A stretch of 64,000 nt of DNA, from positions 1,674,001 to 1,738,000 of the forward strand of contig JAPYXD010000711.1 of the NCBI GenBank assembly GCA_030998225.1, read 5' to 3'. This DNA is from Diplolepis rosae. Lineage: Eukaryota > Arthropoda > Insecta > Hymenoptera > Diplolepididae. Numbering within the stretch: position 1 is the stretch's first letter; each line of letters begins with the position of its first letter. Of this stretch, positions 1-10,959 are shown piece after piece. The notes under the pieces are model-generated. The model was given only the letters and a program-made list of their open reading frames with translations, made no database searches and was not told where the DNA came from. The position numbers and the translations under genes are program-made.

Positions 1-359
1 CCTCTGGTGGATGAGACGCCCCGCCATGAGGAAAATATGCCGATCCTATGACTAGCTTACCAATATCTGCCAGGTCAATCGAAGCCACCATGAGGTCTCT
101 GGAGCAAAGATCCAGTAGTAGTCCAGTAGTAGTTGACGTTCTTCGCCAGGATGCATGTCCTCGGGTTGGGTGCCTCGGGGTACCTGTAACAGTAAATGCC
201 GGTCCCCTCTAATCTCCTTATGACATCCTTATTTATCCAAGGTTCTTGGATAAGTGAGATGCCTGTGTGCGTCACAGCTATGCTTTTCTGCAGAACCGCA
301 GAAGCGCTTTTGCTGTGATGCAAGTTAATTTAGATGATTTTCAAGAAGGATTCAGCCAT
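1..359 (-). pseudogene. Non-LTR retrotransposon ORF2 start (AP-like endonuclease), broken, runs off left edge
   Basis: The minus strand carries the first part of an ORF2 that would encode the apurinic-type endonuclease and reverse transcriptase of an I/LOA/Jockey-type retrotransposon. The ATG is the complement of 357-359. The reading INLHHSKSAS followed by ISLIQEPWINKDVIRRL is the usual start of these endonucleases; the QEPW block holds the catalytic glutamate. Codon 10 is TAA (complement of 330-332), where relatives have glutamine, so a C to T change is likely. Near position 74 the frame shifts, and LVIGSAYFPHGG continues to the window edge. It lies just downstream of a probable ORF1 end, as in intact elements. 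Clade within this group is uncertain. Confidence 0.7.
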
Positions 360-377
360 TTAGGGCTACTTCAGCTT

Positions 378-904
378 CTCTGTTTCCATAGCAGGCTCAT
401 CCTGCTCTCGGTCACTTACCTCAAAGGCAATCTGCCCGTGATGATAGAAGGGCCTGCCGTTAAGGCATGCTAAGGCTCTCGCCTGAGAGTTAGGGACCTC
501 AACGACTAGGAGGTGTTTTAATCCCTCCGTCGCGTTAGCCTCCTGAGATCTCTCATGCCTGAAAATACGCTAGGATGCTGTTTTCAGCGAGTTATTGAAC
601 CCCTGCATACGCCACAGAACGCACTTGCCTGCTCGGTTGCATCCTATTCCATCGCAACTTGCCGAGGGACCACATTAGGACCCGACCCAGAAGAGCCAGG
701 ACCAGCAGCCACCGTCAGAATTTGCGATTCTGTTGGGGCGGTTTTCAGGGGTGGATTTGTGCGAGACCTTTGCAAGCCCAGCTCCGCATCCACCTCCGCT
801 CTCGCCTCTCCCACCGCGCTATTTGTTCTTTTATTTTGAATAGGATTCATTTTTGTCCCACGAGAAGCTAGGAAAAGATTTGGAGCGACCCTGCAGAGCC
901 ACAC
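378..904 (-). pseudogene. Probable ORF1 (gag-like) remnant of the same non-LTR element
   Basis: On the minus strand a coding-like reading ends about 20 bases before the ORF2 ATG, the spacing expected for a two-ORF retrotransposon. Its C-terminal part reads LLVVEVPNSQARALACLNG and ends at a stop near 378. Upstream, another frame gives a charged, serine- and proline-rich segment up to about 904. At least one frameshift near 540 separates the parts. I see no intact zinc knuckle. The assignment rests on position next to ORF2 rather than on a recognised domain. Confidence 0.4.
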
Positions 905-1300
905 TTGCAGGATTAAGGCTAAATACTCGGGAAGGTCGCCCGGTGTTACCGAGGCACCGTGAGAGGCACCCTGTCTTACCCCCGGGTGTCAAGAGAGGCA
1001 ATGGGCACGTTTGCGCACACGCTGGCTTAGGGGGAGCTGTTTCTTGGTCGTATCGCGAGCCAGGGACCACGACCGCCCCCGACCTCAATCATTCACTCGA
1101 AGAAATCCGTTTATAGGGTCTTCCATTCACTCGAGGAACCCCGTTTATAGGGGTCCTCCATTCATCCAGGAGAGCCCGTTTATGCGGATCCTTCCTTTCA
1201 CACCAGCAAGGACAGGGACCGCCACCGCCCCCGGACCGCGCACTAAGCCCCTTCACCAACAACAAGGTCTTACAGCTCCAAGGAGGGGGACTTAACCTAA
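905..1300. other. GC-rich leader-like region of the non-LTR element
   Basis: This stretch is clearly richer in G and C than the sequence after 1300 and carries no convincing coding frame. It probably is the 5-prime untranslated region of the minus-strand retrotransposon. The composition drops to AT-rich flank at about 1300, which may mark the 5-prime end of the element. Confidence 0.35.
1090..1193. repeat. Three-copy minisatellite, about 35-bp unit
   Basis: Units start near 1090, 1124 and 1159. Each begins CATTCA, contains CCGTTTATR in the middle and ends in a pyrimidine-rich TCYTC. Copies one and two are the closest; the third is diverged. Confidence 0.7.
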
Positions 1301-1960
1301 CTTAATAAACAAATTAGAAAAGTATTTCTTGATATCACGCTACCCATTAATCACTAAAGAATAACAACTACAAGTATAATTCACTTTCAGGAATGACGCA
1401 ATCAGAAATTTCTTTGCGATTTTGAAAAAGACAATTTAGGAATTTTCCGTAAAACTCGGTTTTCCATCAGTAATTATAATATAGTATTCGATCCTAATCT
1501 TGACAGATTTACTTTCAAATTATTCACCGTTCCGTATTTTTAGTTTCTAGAAAAACCTTAGGAATCTTCAGGTTATTTTCCAATCAACTATTGTATAAAA
1601 TCAAAATAACACTGCTTTTGACAAAACACAAGACGTAGAAAACACAGGAAACATCTCACGTACCCTTAGCGACGCCAAGGTCACATCAATAGCGGAATGC
1701 TTTGCCATACAGCAGGGAGTGACCAACATCTATACTTTTAGGAAAAAATATGCCCGTTAGGGACTTCATTCGAGACATATCAAATGGAGAATCCAGTGTA
1801 CCTTGAAAAGTTTTGAGATACGCACAGTATTTTATTTATCGATTACCTTGAGAAAGAAAGAACTATCAGTAGCGAATATTATATGTCGTTACTGGTGCGT
1901 TTGAAGGCCGAAATGTTAGAAAAACGTTGAAATGAATGTATCACTCTTGAAGGAGACTAT
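1301..1960. other. AT-rich sequence without a recognisable gene
   Basis: No sustained reading frame, repeat or RNA structure is evident. It may contain the decayed gag part of the gypsy relic that becomes recognisable at about 2020, but I cannot show this. Confidence 0.3.
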
Positions 1961-3486
1961 GTTGATGAATGAAGTCAAATTTTGCCTAAAAGTTGTCGCT
2001 TTATTAGTCACCCTACGAATTTCTAGTGGACATAGGTGCGGACATTAACATTATTAAATTAGATGCCTTCTTGTCGATGAAAACGAGGCAATAGAAATCA
2101 AAGGATCAGGGTAAAGTTCACGAACTAGCAACGTTTGGAAATTATTAAAAATTACTAATAAAATTTTGAGTCGGTGGTCGCACCTTTAAGAGCCCTTACT
2201 CCAATTCTCGGCCGTAATAATCTTATATCTCAATAGCTTTGTTAATGAGCAAAATATGCGTTATTGGTCGGCAACAAACCCGAATGTGCTTCTTGAGACA
2301 CCGTTGCAACCGAAAAAAGTGACTGTTTGGTGCGGTTTTCATGCCGGAGGTGTGATTGGGCCGTATTTTTTCGTGGATGAAAACGACCGTCATGTTACCG
2401 TCAATGGAGAGTGTTATCGTGCTATGCTGGAAGATTTTTTGTGGCCAGAATTCGATGAACTTGACATCAACGATATGTGGTTTCAACAAGACGGTGCCAG
2501 TAGCTACACAGCACGCGTCGAAATCGATTTATTGAAAGGAAAATTTGGTGAACGTGTTATCTCGAGAAATGGTCCGGTCGAATGGCCGCCGCGTTCATGC
2601 GATCTAACGCCATATGATTCCTTTTTATGGGGCCTTATCAAGTCACTGGTCTATGCCAACAAGCCAGCAACTTTAGATGACCTCAAAGACAACATGCAAC
2701 GCGAAATTGCCAACGTTCCGGTCGAAATATGTGCCAGAGTGGTGGAAAATTAGGTCCAAAGAACCGACCGCTGTAAACGGGCTCGTGGTGGTCATATGGC
2801 CGATATCGAATTTCATTCATAAAATGTAATGTTTGCACTACGCCAACAATAAATTTGAACTCAATATCTCAAATATTTCTGTGTTTTATTCATAGATAAA
2901 ATTGTTATGTCCCTATTGGAAAACCCTTTACATTCTGACTTCCCAACAAGCACAGATGGAATATTAGGACAAGAATACCTTTGACAAGAAAACCGTTCTT
3001 AGACAATGAATCTAGGGTAACTTTAGAAAATACCATGGATTACAAGTCATCGATTCCAGGACCCATCCAGGTAAGAGCTAGGACTCGTCGAGTTATCCCA
3101 ATATCAGTAATATATGGTAGGTACAGCAGCTTTTACTAACTTAAATGGAATCTGTCACGTATTTACTATCAACACCACAGACGACGACATCGAGGTAAAA
3201 CCACTCCCATAAGAAATCATTCCTTTTGAATATTACAAATTGCCATACCGATTTTCACCCTCTCCAAGGGAAAAAGTTAAGGAAGTGACACACAAAATGG
3301 AAACAGAAGGAGCGATTCAAAATTCAAAATCTGCCTATAACTCACCCTTACTGATTATACCCAAGAAAATTGGTGCCACAGGAAAAAATAAATTGAGGAT
3401 AATTATTGACTTTCGGTTTTCAAGCAAGAAAACAATTGGTGATGCATATCCGTTAACTAATATGTTAGTGTGCAAGCTACTTGCGT
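1961..3486 (+). pseudogene. Ty3/gypsy protease and RT 5-prime part, split by a mariner insertion
   Basis: A plus-strand gypsy pol relic. The aspartic protease active site appears as LVDIGADINIIK (catalytic Asp at 2029; usual DTG here DIG). The protease C-terminal block STDGILGQEYL lies at about 2945-2985, on the other side of the mariner-like sequence. RT begins after 3240 with YRFSPSPREKVKEV and IIPKKIGATGKN, then IIDFRFSSKKTIGDAYPL. The frame is lost near 3486, before the FDL and YxDD blocks, so the catalytic palm is missing. The minus-strand relic at 11000-12475 reads nearly the same protein, so both belong to one family. Many stops; not functional. Confidence 0.75.
2223..2822 (+). pseudogene. 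Mariner/Tc1-like (IS630 superfamily) transposase, C-terminal two thirds
   Basis: Encodes the DDE catalytic domain of a Tc1/mariner-superfamily transposase. Homology starts upstream of the first ATG (2256), at NSFVNEQNMRYW. The block KVTVWCGFHAGGVIGPYFF is the core strand; WFQQDGASSYTAR holds the second catalytic Asp and WPPRSCDLTPYDSFLWG the third. The N-terminal DNA-binding domain and the first catalytic Asp are absent, so the copy is 5-prime truncated. TAG at 2751-2753 interrupts a frame that otherwise runs on to GGHMADIEFHS and TAA at 2820-2822; relatives have a tyrosine at that point. A possible 3-prime terminal repeat (CCCTATTGGAAAACCCTTTA) precedes the resumption of gypsy sequence at about 2936. 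Confidence 0.85.
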
Positions 3487-3489
3487 AAG

Positions 3490-4285
3490 TGCCGCATGAA
3501 TATTTCGTCTTACTAGGTTATACTCGATGCGACTTGCTGTTATGAGTCCAGAATCGTCGAATACCTCGGCTATTCCTTCTTCACTCGTACTTTATTTTCA
3601 GTATTCGCCTGCATTCATTTACATTCCGATCTTACGATGCTATTTAAATAACTCTACGTTATTTTTTTGAACCTTCTATTGTACCTTCTACTTGCTTCTA
3701 CTCTCGCATACTTTCTCACGTAATTCAGCGTTGAAGTCGAAGTTTTCGAGAGTGAATAGCCGCTCGTAACAAACGACAACTCTCTCTTTCGCCCTCTATT
3801 CTAAGAGATAGTCAAGTAAGTTACAACTTAAGTACCGCTCCTTGCATCAAATTCTATAAACTTCATTACTTACTATTCAATATTACTGACTATACTCACA
3901 ACTATAGAGCATAGCCCGATCTCCTGGGATCACAACTTTTTCAATAATAAAACATACATATATTCTAATATTTACGATCATTTGAGACAGATGTTTCACT
4001 CGATATTTAGACATATTTTAACATGTTTAATTTACATATGTAATACATCAAATTATTCGACCTATCTCCAGGAACACGTTCCACATCTAAAAAACTAAAT
4101 CAGATGCTTCAAAATCGGTTTCTAATAAGATTATTGATGCGCGATTTTGAAGACAGGAAAAGAGTCATTGCAGGCTTCTCTGACAGCTGCAATTCTAGCT
4201 GATCCTGAGAAGCAGGTATAAGAGATGGCCCTCTGTCCTTTTACAAATATATTCGGTAGCTCTGTCTCCTGATAAATTATAATTA
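3490..4285. repeat. LTR-like debris, including a copy of the 39.4-kb LTR segment
   Basis: No coding frame. The part at about 3770-3845 (pyrimidine-rich start, then CTATTCTAAGAGATAGTCAAG and AAGTTACAACTTAAGTAC) matches 39450-39525 in the same orientation at an estimated three quarters identity. The remainder, to about 4285, is AT-rich and unassigned. Confidence 0.5.
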
Positions 4286-5270
4286 CTACGTCAATAGGAT
4301 GATTTTCGTCTTTTGAATTTTGGCCAGGTTTCTCGTGATTTCTCCGACTGTGCGGCGTGCAATCGTGTCTGTAGGTACCCCAGTTTGCAATCTGAGCACA
4401 CCACCTCGTTGAAAATGCAGTCTTGAGTGATACGTACTGCCATGATGAGACTCATTGAAGGTGGTCTCGGTTCTTCTTATCGCTACGCGTTTCGAGTTAC
4501 GCGCTGGCCATTTTGTCGCGAGTTTCAACCGCTAATGTTACGCTGCATTCTGCAAGGTGTCACATTGCAATTCTTGATATGATTGGATCACAATTCATTA
4601 TAGTTTTTCTCAATGGGGTTGATTTATTTCTTTTACGAGTGGGAGTAACTATACCCATAATGATGTATAATGGTCTTTTTCTTAAATTTTCGAAAAATTT
4701 TTGTATATGTAAGTACTTGTCGCCGCTCGTTAGAAGTCTCGTTATCCTCAATGACTGCATTTATTTATGCAATCCTAACATTTGTTGTTGGAATTGTTAA
4801 TATTCTTCGTTGGGAGCGAATATCTTCCGTGTTTGTTAGGTTGCCTGCTGAAAGGGGTTGTAGTTCTACTTCTTCTTGGTTTACCTTGATGCTTGAATTT
4901 AATGAAAATCCTGGGTTGTAGATGATTTCTTCTGATTTAGCATTTTTTGGGTTCCAATCAACGTTGTGTGTTCCGTTCTGGCTACACACCCTGCACTTAA
5001 TCTCAAAATTCCAGGATTCATAATATGTCCCTTTTCTGTTTTCCCTTTTCACAGGTGACGGGAAACTAGTGATATTCATAGTGGGTTCGTCTGAGTATTC
5101 GAGTATATTTATTTCTATTATACGCGGGTTATTTTCGTTGGTAAATTGTTTGAGGTTTAGGTCGTCATTTATTTTTTCTATACATGGGGTGGAAATATCC
5201 TTGAGTTTTGTTAATGCTGAAGGGGTTGTATTTCATGCTGTGCTGGAAATTCTGCGGCGGATGTAAATAG
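4286..5270 (-). pseudogene. Decayed retroelement coding region, possibly gypsy gag
   Basis: Several short minus-strand frames lie end to end. The best (5079-4765) contains CRVCSQNGTHNVDWNPKN, which resembles a CCHC zinc knuckle with its last cysteine lost. A second frame (4528-4286) is basic and holds no domain I can name. The order would fit a gag end followed by lost pol. Stops and frame changes are frequent. The assignment is weak. Confidence 0.3.
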
Positions 5271-6390
5271 AAGAGCATTGCTTCGTCAGTTATCCAGACC
5301 TCCCGAAAATGTTGTTCTGCATCTGCACATACAGAAAATTATATAAATATTTTGGTATGTCATTGTGAATAAAATGTTTACTCTTTTATTTTAAGTCATA
5401 TTTTCTGATATTATGGGGAACTCAAGGGGCATCCATACAAGAATGTTCTTACGAAATTCAATAATGAAACGTTTTGGGTTAAATTGTTGTCGACAAACTT
5501 AGTTGCCAACAATTAATTCAGCTAGCATTTATTGTCTATCACAAGAAAAAAATTATATGCTATGCATCTAATACATTTTCAAAAGACTAGCTAATAACCA
5601 GTTCGAATGTTCTATTTATATATACTATTGTTGCTATAAAATTGGTATTAACACTATAAAAATGCTAGATTCATATAGAGATGGGACTCGTTTTTTTATT
5701 TAAGAACTTTTGTTTGAGATTAGTGAAAACACCTTTATCTTATTTTTTAATTTAATAATATTTTGTTGTAGGTAATTATTTGACATTTTTGAAAATATAT
5801 AACATGACAGATAGTATATTATGCAAAGTACATACACAATATGAATTAACGCATATTCTGGCATAATTTGCTATGCAAAATTTATAAGATAGTGCTCCTT
5901 TTATCGAGACCCCAACTATTAAGCATTATCTTTTGATAGATTAAGCTTATTTTCGATTACACTTAAGCTATTCCCTGCTTCAGACCCATGTATAAAAACA
6001 CGCTTGGCCACGGATGGGACACCAGCATAAACAATATGTTGTTCATTCTTTGCATTAAAGACATTTATAAGTGTGGTATTACAGAAATAACAATCCATAT
6101 CATGATTTTGTGGTTCATTCCAAAGAAATTGTGTACAAAAATTTAGATTTGGATGATTTCCTCGACTTGTATACCTCAGTTCAATCGCACAAGTAGGTCA
6201 GAAATACATGGTTTCCATGACTGATTGACATTTTTCGAAATCAACCTTATATCTAATAAATTAAATCCAATAACACAAACTCAAATGGTAAAAACCCGAC
6301 GAGGATAAAAAAAATAAACGTATTCACTATGATCGAAGACAAATTTCACCGAAGAGTGAACAATGTAGTTGATCGTCTTATACACTCGAA
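5271..6390. other. AT-rich sequence without a recognisable gene
   Basis: Low-complexity AT-rich DNA with no convincing frame, tRNA or repeat partner elsewhere in the window. Confidence 0.4.
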
Positions 6391-6406
6391 CTCCAATGAT
6401 ACGATC

Positions 6407-6615
6407 TCCAAAGATACGAGCACTCCGCAGATACGAGCGTTTTTATTTCAACGGAGAGAGCGGAATTTTTCCCGTTCTACCTCCAACCAATTCGAGAGTA
6501 AGGCGAGTGCAAGTGCGCGCGTGCCAGTAGTAGGCCTGTGTGCGTTCTCACGCATTATTCCCGAAATTTAAACGTCTTGGAAGTGGGGGCCCTTTCCACT
6601 CTCGTATCTTTGGAG
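6407..6615. repeat. Short inverted repeat pair, 15-bp perfect arms, about 209 bp
   Basis: CTCCAAAGATACGAG at 6407-6421 is repeated in perfect inversion at 6601-6615. The left arm sits in a run of related units (CTCCAATGATACGAT, CTCCAAAGATACGAG, CACTCCGCAGATACGAG). The interior is G+C-richer than its surroundings. It may be a small non-autonomous element or a promoter-associated repeat; no target duplication was seen. Confidence 0.5.
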
Positions 6616-6687
6616 TTTCCGATCCCCGAGCTTTTCGTATCCTTTGAGCTCGAGCGTACTTCATAAATGCATGAATTTCAGAAACTA

Positions 6688-6825
6688 ATGAAATGTGAGT
6701 GATCGTCTTATGTTTCATAACTATATTGAATTAAGAAACAAATGTCAATGTAAGTGAGCGCCTTATGTTACTTAATTATAAATTTCATACAGTTTAAAAA
6801 TATAAGACGATCATTCACATTTCAT
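6688..6825. repeat. MITE-like hairpin, 28-bp inverted arms
   Basis: The left arm (6688-6715, containing GTGATCGTCTTATG) and right arm (6797-6825, containing ATAAGACGATCATTCAC) pair at roughly 26 of 28 positions around an 80-base AT-rich loop. Confidence 0.6.
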
Positions 6826-6839
6826 TCACATTCACACTC

Positions 6840-6995
6840 AACAATGCTCGCAGGACAGATCGCTCCTCGGCTTCGTCTCGGCTTTGCCTCAGCTACGTCT
6901 CGTCTACACCTCGACTACGCCTTGGCTTCGATCTCCTGCGAGCATTGTTGCTCGTCACGCAATAGCTCTCATTGTGCGCCTAGTTACGTAATATA
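6840..6995. repeat. Hairpin repeat, second copy at 53511-53620
   Basis: CAATGCTCGCAGGA at 6842-6855 is inverted exactly at 6934-6947. Beyond the hairpin, the tail with GCTCGTCRCGTAATA and TGCGCCTAG and the ending ATAATATACTATT also recurs after 53560. The 6.8-kb copy has a longer loop made of CTTCGYCTC-like units. Confidence 0.7.
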
Positions 6996-7029
6996 CTATT
7001 TCAAGATATTTCAGAAACGGATAATCCGA

Positions 7030-7335
7030 ATTCGAAATTTTTTTCCAGATAATTATTCTTCATTTAAAATCAAACATATCGATCTATTGTTCATTAAAAA
7101 AAGTAAATATGTCCTGAATTTCAGAGCACTAAAATTCCAGTACGTTTTAGGCACTTTTTTCCAGTTTTTTGAGAATATCTCAAAAACCGTTATAGATATC
7201 GCTGAAGTAAGACGATATTCACAAACTGCGTTAAACAACGCATCGAATTGACCTGCGTTCATGGTGGAAAAAAGGTCCACTCATAAAGAAAATTGTTGAT
7301 CAATTTTTTATTAACAATTTGAAATGCAAATATCT
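7030..7335 (+). repeat. About 300-bp dispersed repeat, copy 1
   Basis: Direct copy of 8555-8860 at an estimated 70 to 80 percent identity. Shared blocks include AAAGTAAATATGTCCTGAAT, GCACTTTTTTCCAG, GTTATAGATATC and AACGCATCGAA. No coding capacity is apparent. The two copies enclose 1.2 kb that includes a GC-rich island, so they could be flanking remnants of one element. Confidence 0.65.
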
Positions 7336-7779
7336 ATTAAACTATGCATGAATAATAAGGCAGTAGCTTTTTGCAGCTTTCAAAAAGAAATTTGTATTTT
7401 AATGGTCTTCTAAAAGATTGTAGAACGTTAATAGCAACTCCTCGAAATTCGGCTCTATTGCAAAACATAGATTAGGGTCAAGATTTATAATTGGGACTTG
7501 AAATGGCCATTTCAAGTATGGTGCTATCGGAGTTAAATCTGACCGAATTTTATTGTGTTACTGCAATTTAGAATTTCCAATATCGATAACAGTGATCTCA
7601 AAGCAGAAGGGATTTACAGGGGCACAAAAAAGACATACAATGCAGTAGATCTTTTTTCGGCACTAAACATCAAGATTGAATTACTCGCTGCCGACGGTGG
7701 TATTTTTTTGGACACATTAATATTCCAGTTCACCTTCCCAGCTTTAATAGCTAAACGGAGTTGGATGTCAGGTGCCCTT

Positions 7780-8540
7780 GATTGAGTTCTACCCAAAGGG
7801 CAGTCGATTTTTCGACCTTGTGGCATCACTTCTGAGGCCGAAGGTTGGGTGCTCCCATGGCTGGCCTTCAATATGAGCCGAGGCTTAGCATTAGGTGACC
7901 TTGACTGACCTTGGCTTCGATAACACCAAGTCAACCATCGACCGACTAGACAACTATTAACCTCCAGAACAGATTGAACCACCGACCACCAGACTAGGGA
8001 CACCTGACTCAGTGCAGCTCGGGTGAGGCTAGATTCAGAGGGTGGTAATAAGCAGGACCGAATTGTACCAAAGTATACGGAACATCACCAAATGACACCG
8101 AATCATCAAGGCACTAGCGTACTAGCTTGTCCCTCGACCAAAGACGATTGTCCTTGGGGCAAAAAGGCGATGTGTGACGTAAGGCACAGCTGATCATATC
8201 CCGACCCGGTCTCCCTAGGGCATCAGGACCCAAACTTCTTATCCAACCGACCAAAACCCTCGGCCTCCTGGATACCACCATGGCCGAGGTCCTCAAAACC
8301 AAACCCCGTGAAATACCGACCTACCGATTCACCAGAACCCTTTTCCCCCTGGATAACGCTATGGCCAAGCCCCCCCCCCCAGGAACAAACCCCGTCAGAT
8401 ACCACTGACCGCGTCCGGGCTGAGGGAATATCGACCAAACATTGACCGATGAATTAATCCGGTAAAGGCCAAAGGTGAACGCGGGAATCAGAAATGAACC
8501 GGGATCCATGATATGAATTGTAAACTGTCGACTCATTTGA
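7780..8540. other. GC-rich island with an imperfect tandem duplication
   Basis: This segment is markedly GC-richer than its flanks and carries no recognised gene. Within it, 8266-8325 and 8349-8410 are imperfect tandem copies about 84 bp apart: both start CCTGGATA and share ATGGCC, AACAAACCCCGT-like and ATACC blocks. The second copy has a run of ten or more C. Open frames here look compositional. Confidence 0.4.
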
Positions 8541-8554
8541 ACTCCTCACTCGTA

Positions 8555-8860
8555 TATTTTATAGAAATTATTCTTCATAAAAAAACAAACAAATCGACTT
8601 ATTGCATTATGAAAAAAGTAAATATGTCCTGAATTAAAGTGCCCTGAAAATTTCAGTACATTTTTAGCACTTTTTTCCAGCTTTTGAGGAATATATCAAA
8701 AAATGTTATAGATATCCCTGAAGCAAGGCGATATTCGCAAAATGCGTGAAAAAACGCATCGAAATCATCTGCGCGGTGGCAGAAAAAAATTCCACTCATT
8801 AAAAGAATGGTAAACAGTTTTTTATCAAAAAATTTGAATTGGAAAATTCTCGTATTGTTT
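8555..8860 (+). repeat. About 300-bp dispersed repeat, copy 2
   Basis: Partner of the copy at 7030-7335, in the same orientation, with scattered substitutions and short indels. Confidence 0.65.
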
Positions 8861-9017
8861 TTGTCAATACTCTGGTTCCTAAACATTCATTATTTGTTTT
8901 CACAATACCGGAAGACCCTGTCACTTCTAACAGCAAAAATTAAAATGATCAAAATTTTATTATATTGAAGGAATGATGTTTGTGTTAATTATTTTTCATG
9001 CTTGTTTTACGCTCTGA

Positions 9018-9393
9018 AGTGTTACGATCAGTTATGCGGTCAATTCAATTAATTTCCGACCAGTAAGTCAACGTCGTGAGCAAGGCTTTCGATAAACGTA
9101 AGACTCATTCGTTTCATTCAGCATAATTCTACCTTCGGTACATGGTAAGTAAATGCCTTGGTCCTTAAGTGGTGCCAGCCCGAAACCAGTAGTGATATCT
9201 AGTTGCTTTGGATTACGTGTATCGCCGTATTTAGTCATGTTCGGTTAATAGTGATTCAATTCAGAAATAGAGACGAACTAATCTATCTTGTTAACAAGTG
9301 CATATCAGATTCGTTTCTCATGTACTTAGCAAGATACGTAAGCGGATAATTGATCATACCAGTTGGTAAACTTGCATCCCTCACACCAAACCA
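9018..9393. mobile_element. LTR (left part), split by a nested insertion
   Basis: Begins TGTTACG and matches 39030-39418 in the same orientation, including GACCAGTAAGTCAAC, GTGAGCA, GATAAACGTAAG, GTCCTTAAGTGGTGC and the final CACACCAAACCA. The match stops at 9393 and resumes at 10559. The LTR belongs to a gypsy-like family, judged from the adjacent pol relic. Confidence 0.7.
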
Positions 9394-10558
9394 TATAACG
9401 GGTGACCTCCGCTGAAACGTCAAAAAAAATAAAACTTATCAAAGTGGACCCGAGGATTCGGGATTACCGTCGGCGTCACCGACGTTATTTATGCGGCTGG
9501 TAAAATGAGCGCCTGGCGTCTCCCGACGCCATATTTATAAAAAGTAATGACCCTGGAAATATAAAAATTTAGCGTGCAACAAATGCGAAGCCAAGCAGGG
9601 GTTCCGGCTAGGGATGGAATGGATTCGGGAGTTCGGATCAAGTAAGGTTTTTAGGTTAGGAAAGGAATCTTAACCTAAAACATAGGAGCTCTTGCGTAAA
9701 CAGAATAAAATAAATTAAGCAACGTATAAATTAACTAGAGCTACAATTTATTTATTAATGGGCAAGGCCCTGGCTCGATATAAATTTAAAAATTAATTTG
9801 ATGCTAAAATGGCGCACAGTGCTTAAGAAAGAGATAAAGCTCTGAGAGAGCCTGCGAGCCACTTTGTTCAAGAGAATAAATAATTTTATAATGGCCCGGA
9901 ATACAGTCTCAAAGACTTACCGGAGATCTGGCCGCGACCTCGCACCTAACTGCGTCCAAGTCGAAATCTAGAGTGGCGTCCATTAAAGAAAATAAACCTT
10001 AATGCCTTGCAAAAGCTACTTGAGGCTCGTGTGACAACGACAGAATAAAGCTGCGCGCCAAAGGTGTCGCGCAGTTTTATTACATCAGCTGGAAAGGCTA
10101 GGGCACGCGCATAATGCTCAGGTAAGCTGAAGCGTCTATCGGTTAGCTGGCCCCATTGGCTTAAAACGTAGAGGGGTGCGTTTGAACTACGTAGGGTTTG
10201 TACTGCACAACACAGCAGTTACAAACAAACAAAGCTAATGTACAATATATAATGTAATTTATGATCGTTCCAACTCATGATGCCCTTTTGTGCATTAATT
10301 ATAATAATAATGGTGCGACAGTGTTGGAAACCATGGGCTGCAGCACGTGGTCGTTTCAGATGCCATGCCTGCCGGGTTTTTAAATGAAACAAATAAAAAA
10401 GAAAACGGCCAGAAAAACAATTAAAAATAAAAAAGTTTTACGAGCAATTCTCAGACTATCCCTGACAATGTCGAGTTTTAATTTTAAAAGGTGGCTTGGG
10501 CTCGATCCTGTCGTTGGCGGTCGAGATAAAAGAATTTAACGTTATTTACCACGTTACA
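9394..10558. mobile_element. Nested solo LTR, about 1165 bp, with 4-bp duplication ACCA
   Basis: Inserted within the LTR above. ACCA at 9390-9393 recurs at 10559-10562, as expected for an LTR-element target duplication. The ends read TATAAC and GTTACA, an imperfect inverted repeat consistent with an original TGTAAC...GTTACA. The interior is G+C-richer than the surroundings, contains AATAAA-type signals and has no coding frame. No internal region is present, which indicates recombination between two LTRs. The end block TTTACCACGTTACA has a near match at about 32295-32310. Confidence 0.6.
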
Positions 10559-10925
10559 ACCAACTCCTGCGATTATCGTTGTTTTGCTAACTCACGGAAA
10601 GTGAAACAAAACCAAACTATCCTGCAAGACTTTATGCCACTGGCTTCAACTATAGGAACAACAAACAACAATTCACTCCTTTGCCTTCTAATACGTATAA
10701 TACACTACATGTATAATACACTTCTAATACACATACGTATAGTTCCTTATTGTAAACTCATCTAAATCCTTATTTACTGTTAAATAAATTACCATATATA
10801 TATTCAGTGTTTTATTATCTTCGTAAACAACATAGGACCCATAAAACTAACAAGTAAGAACGTACCCACAAATGAGAATAAATTAGCAAGCCTTACCAAC
10901 CTGATATAATCAGCTAACCGTCTCC
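10559..10925. mobile_element. LTR (right part), continuation of 9018-9393
   Basis: Starts CCAACTCCTGCGATTATCG, continuing the 39.4-kb homologue exactly where the left part stopped. The shared end block includes TCAGTGTTTTATTATC and CCAACCTGATATAAT. The middle (10600-10780) is more diverged than the ends. Confidence 0.6.
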
Positions 10926-10959
10926 CTTACATCAAAAATTCCAAACTTCCCTCGCCTTT

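Noticed and set aside
6754..7251. 165-residue plus-strand ORF
   Set aside because: It runs through a hairpin repeat and half of a dispersed repeat whose second copy is not open in the same frame; no domain.
7614..8003. 129-residue minus-strand ORF
   Set aside because: Open because of local GC-rich composition; no recognised motif and it crosses the border of the GC island.
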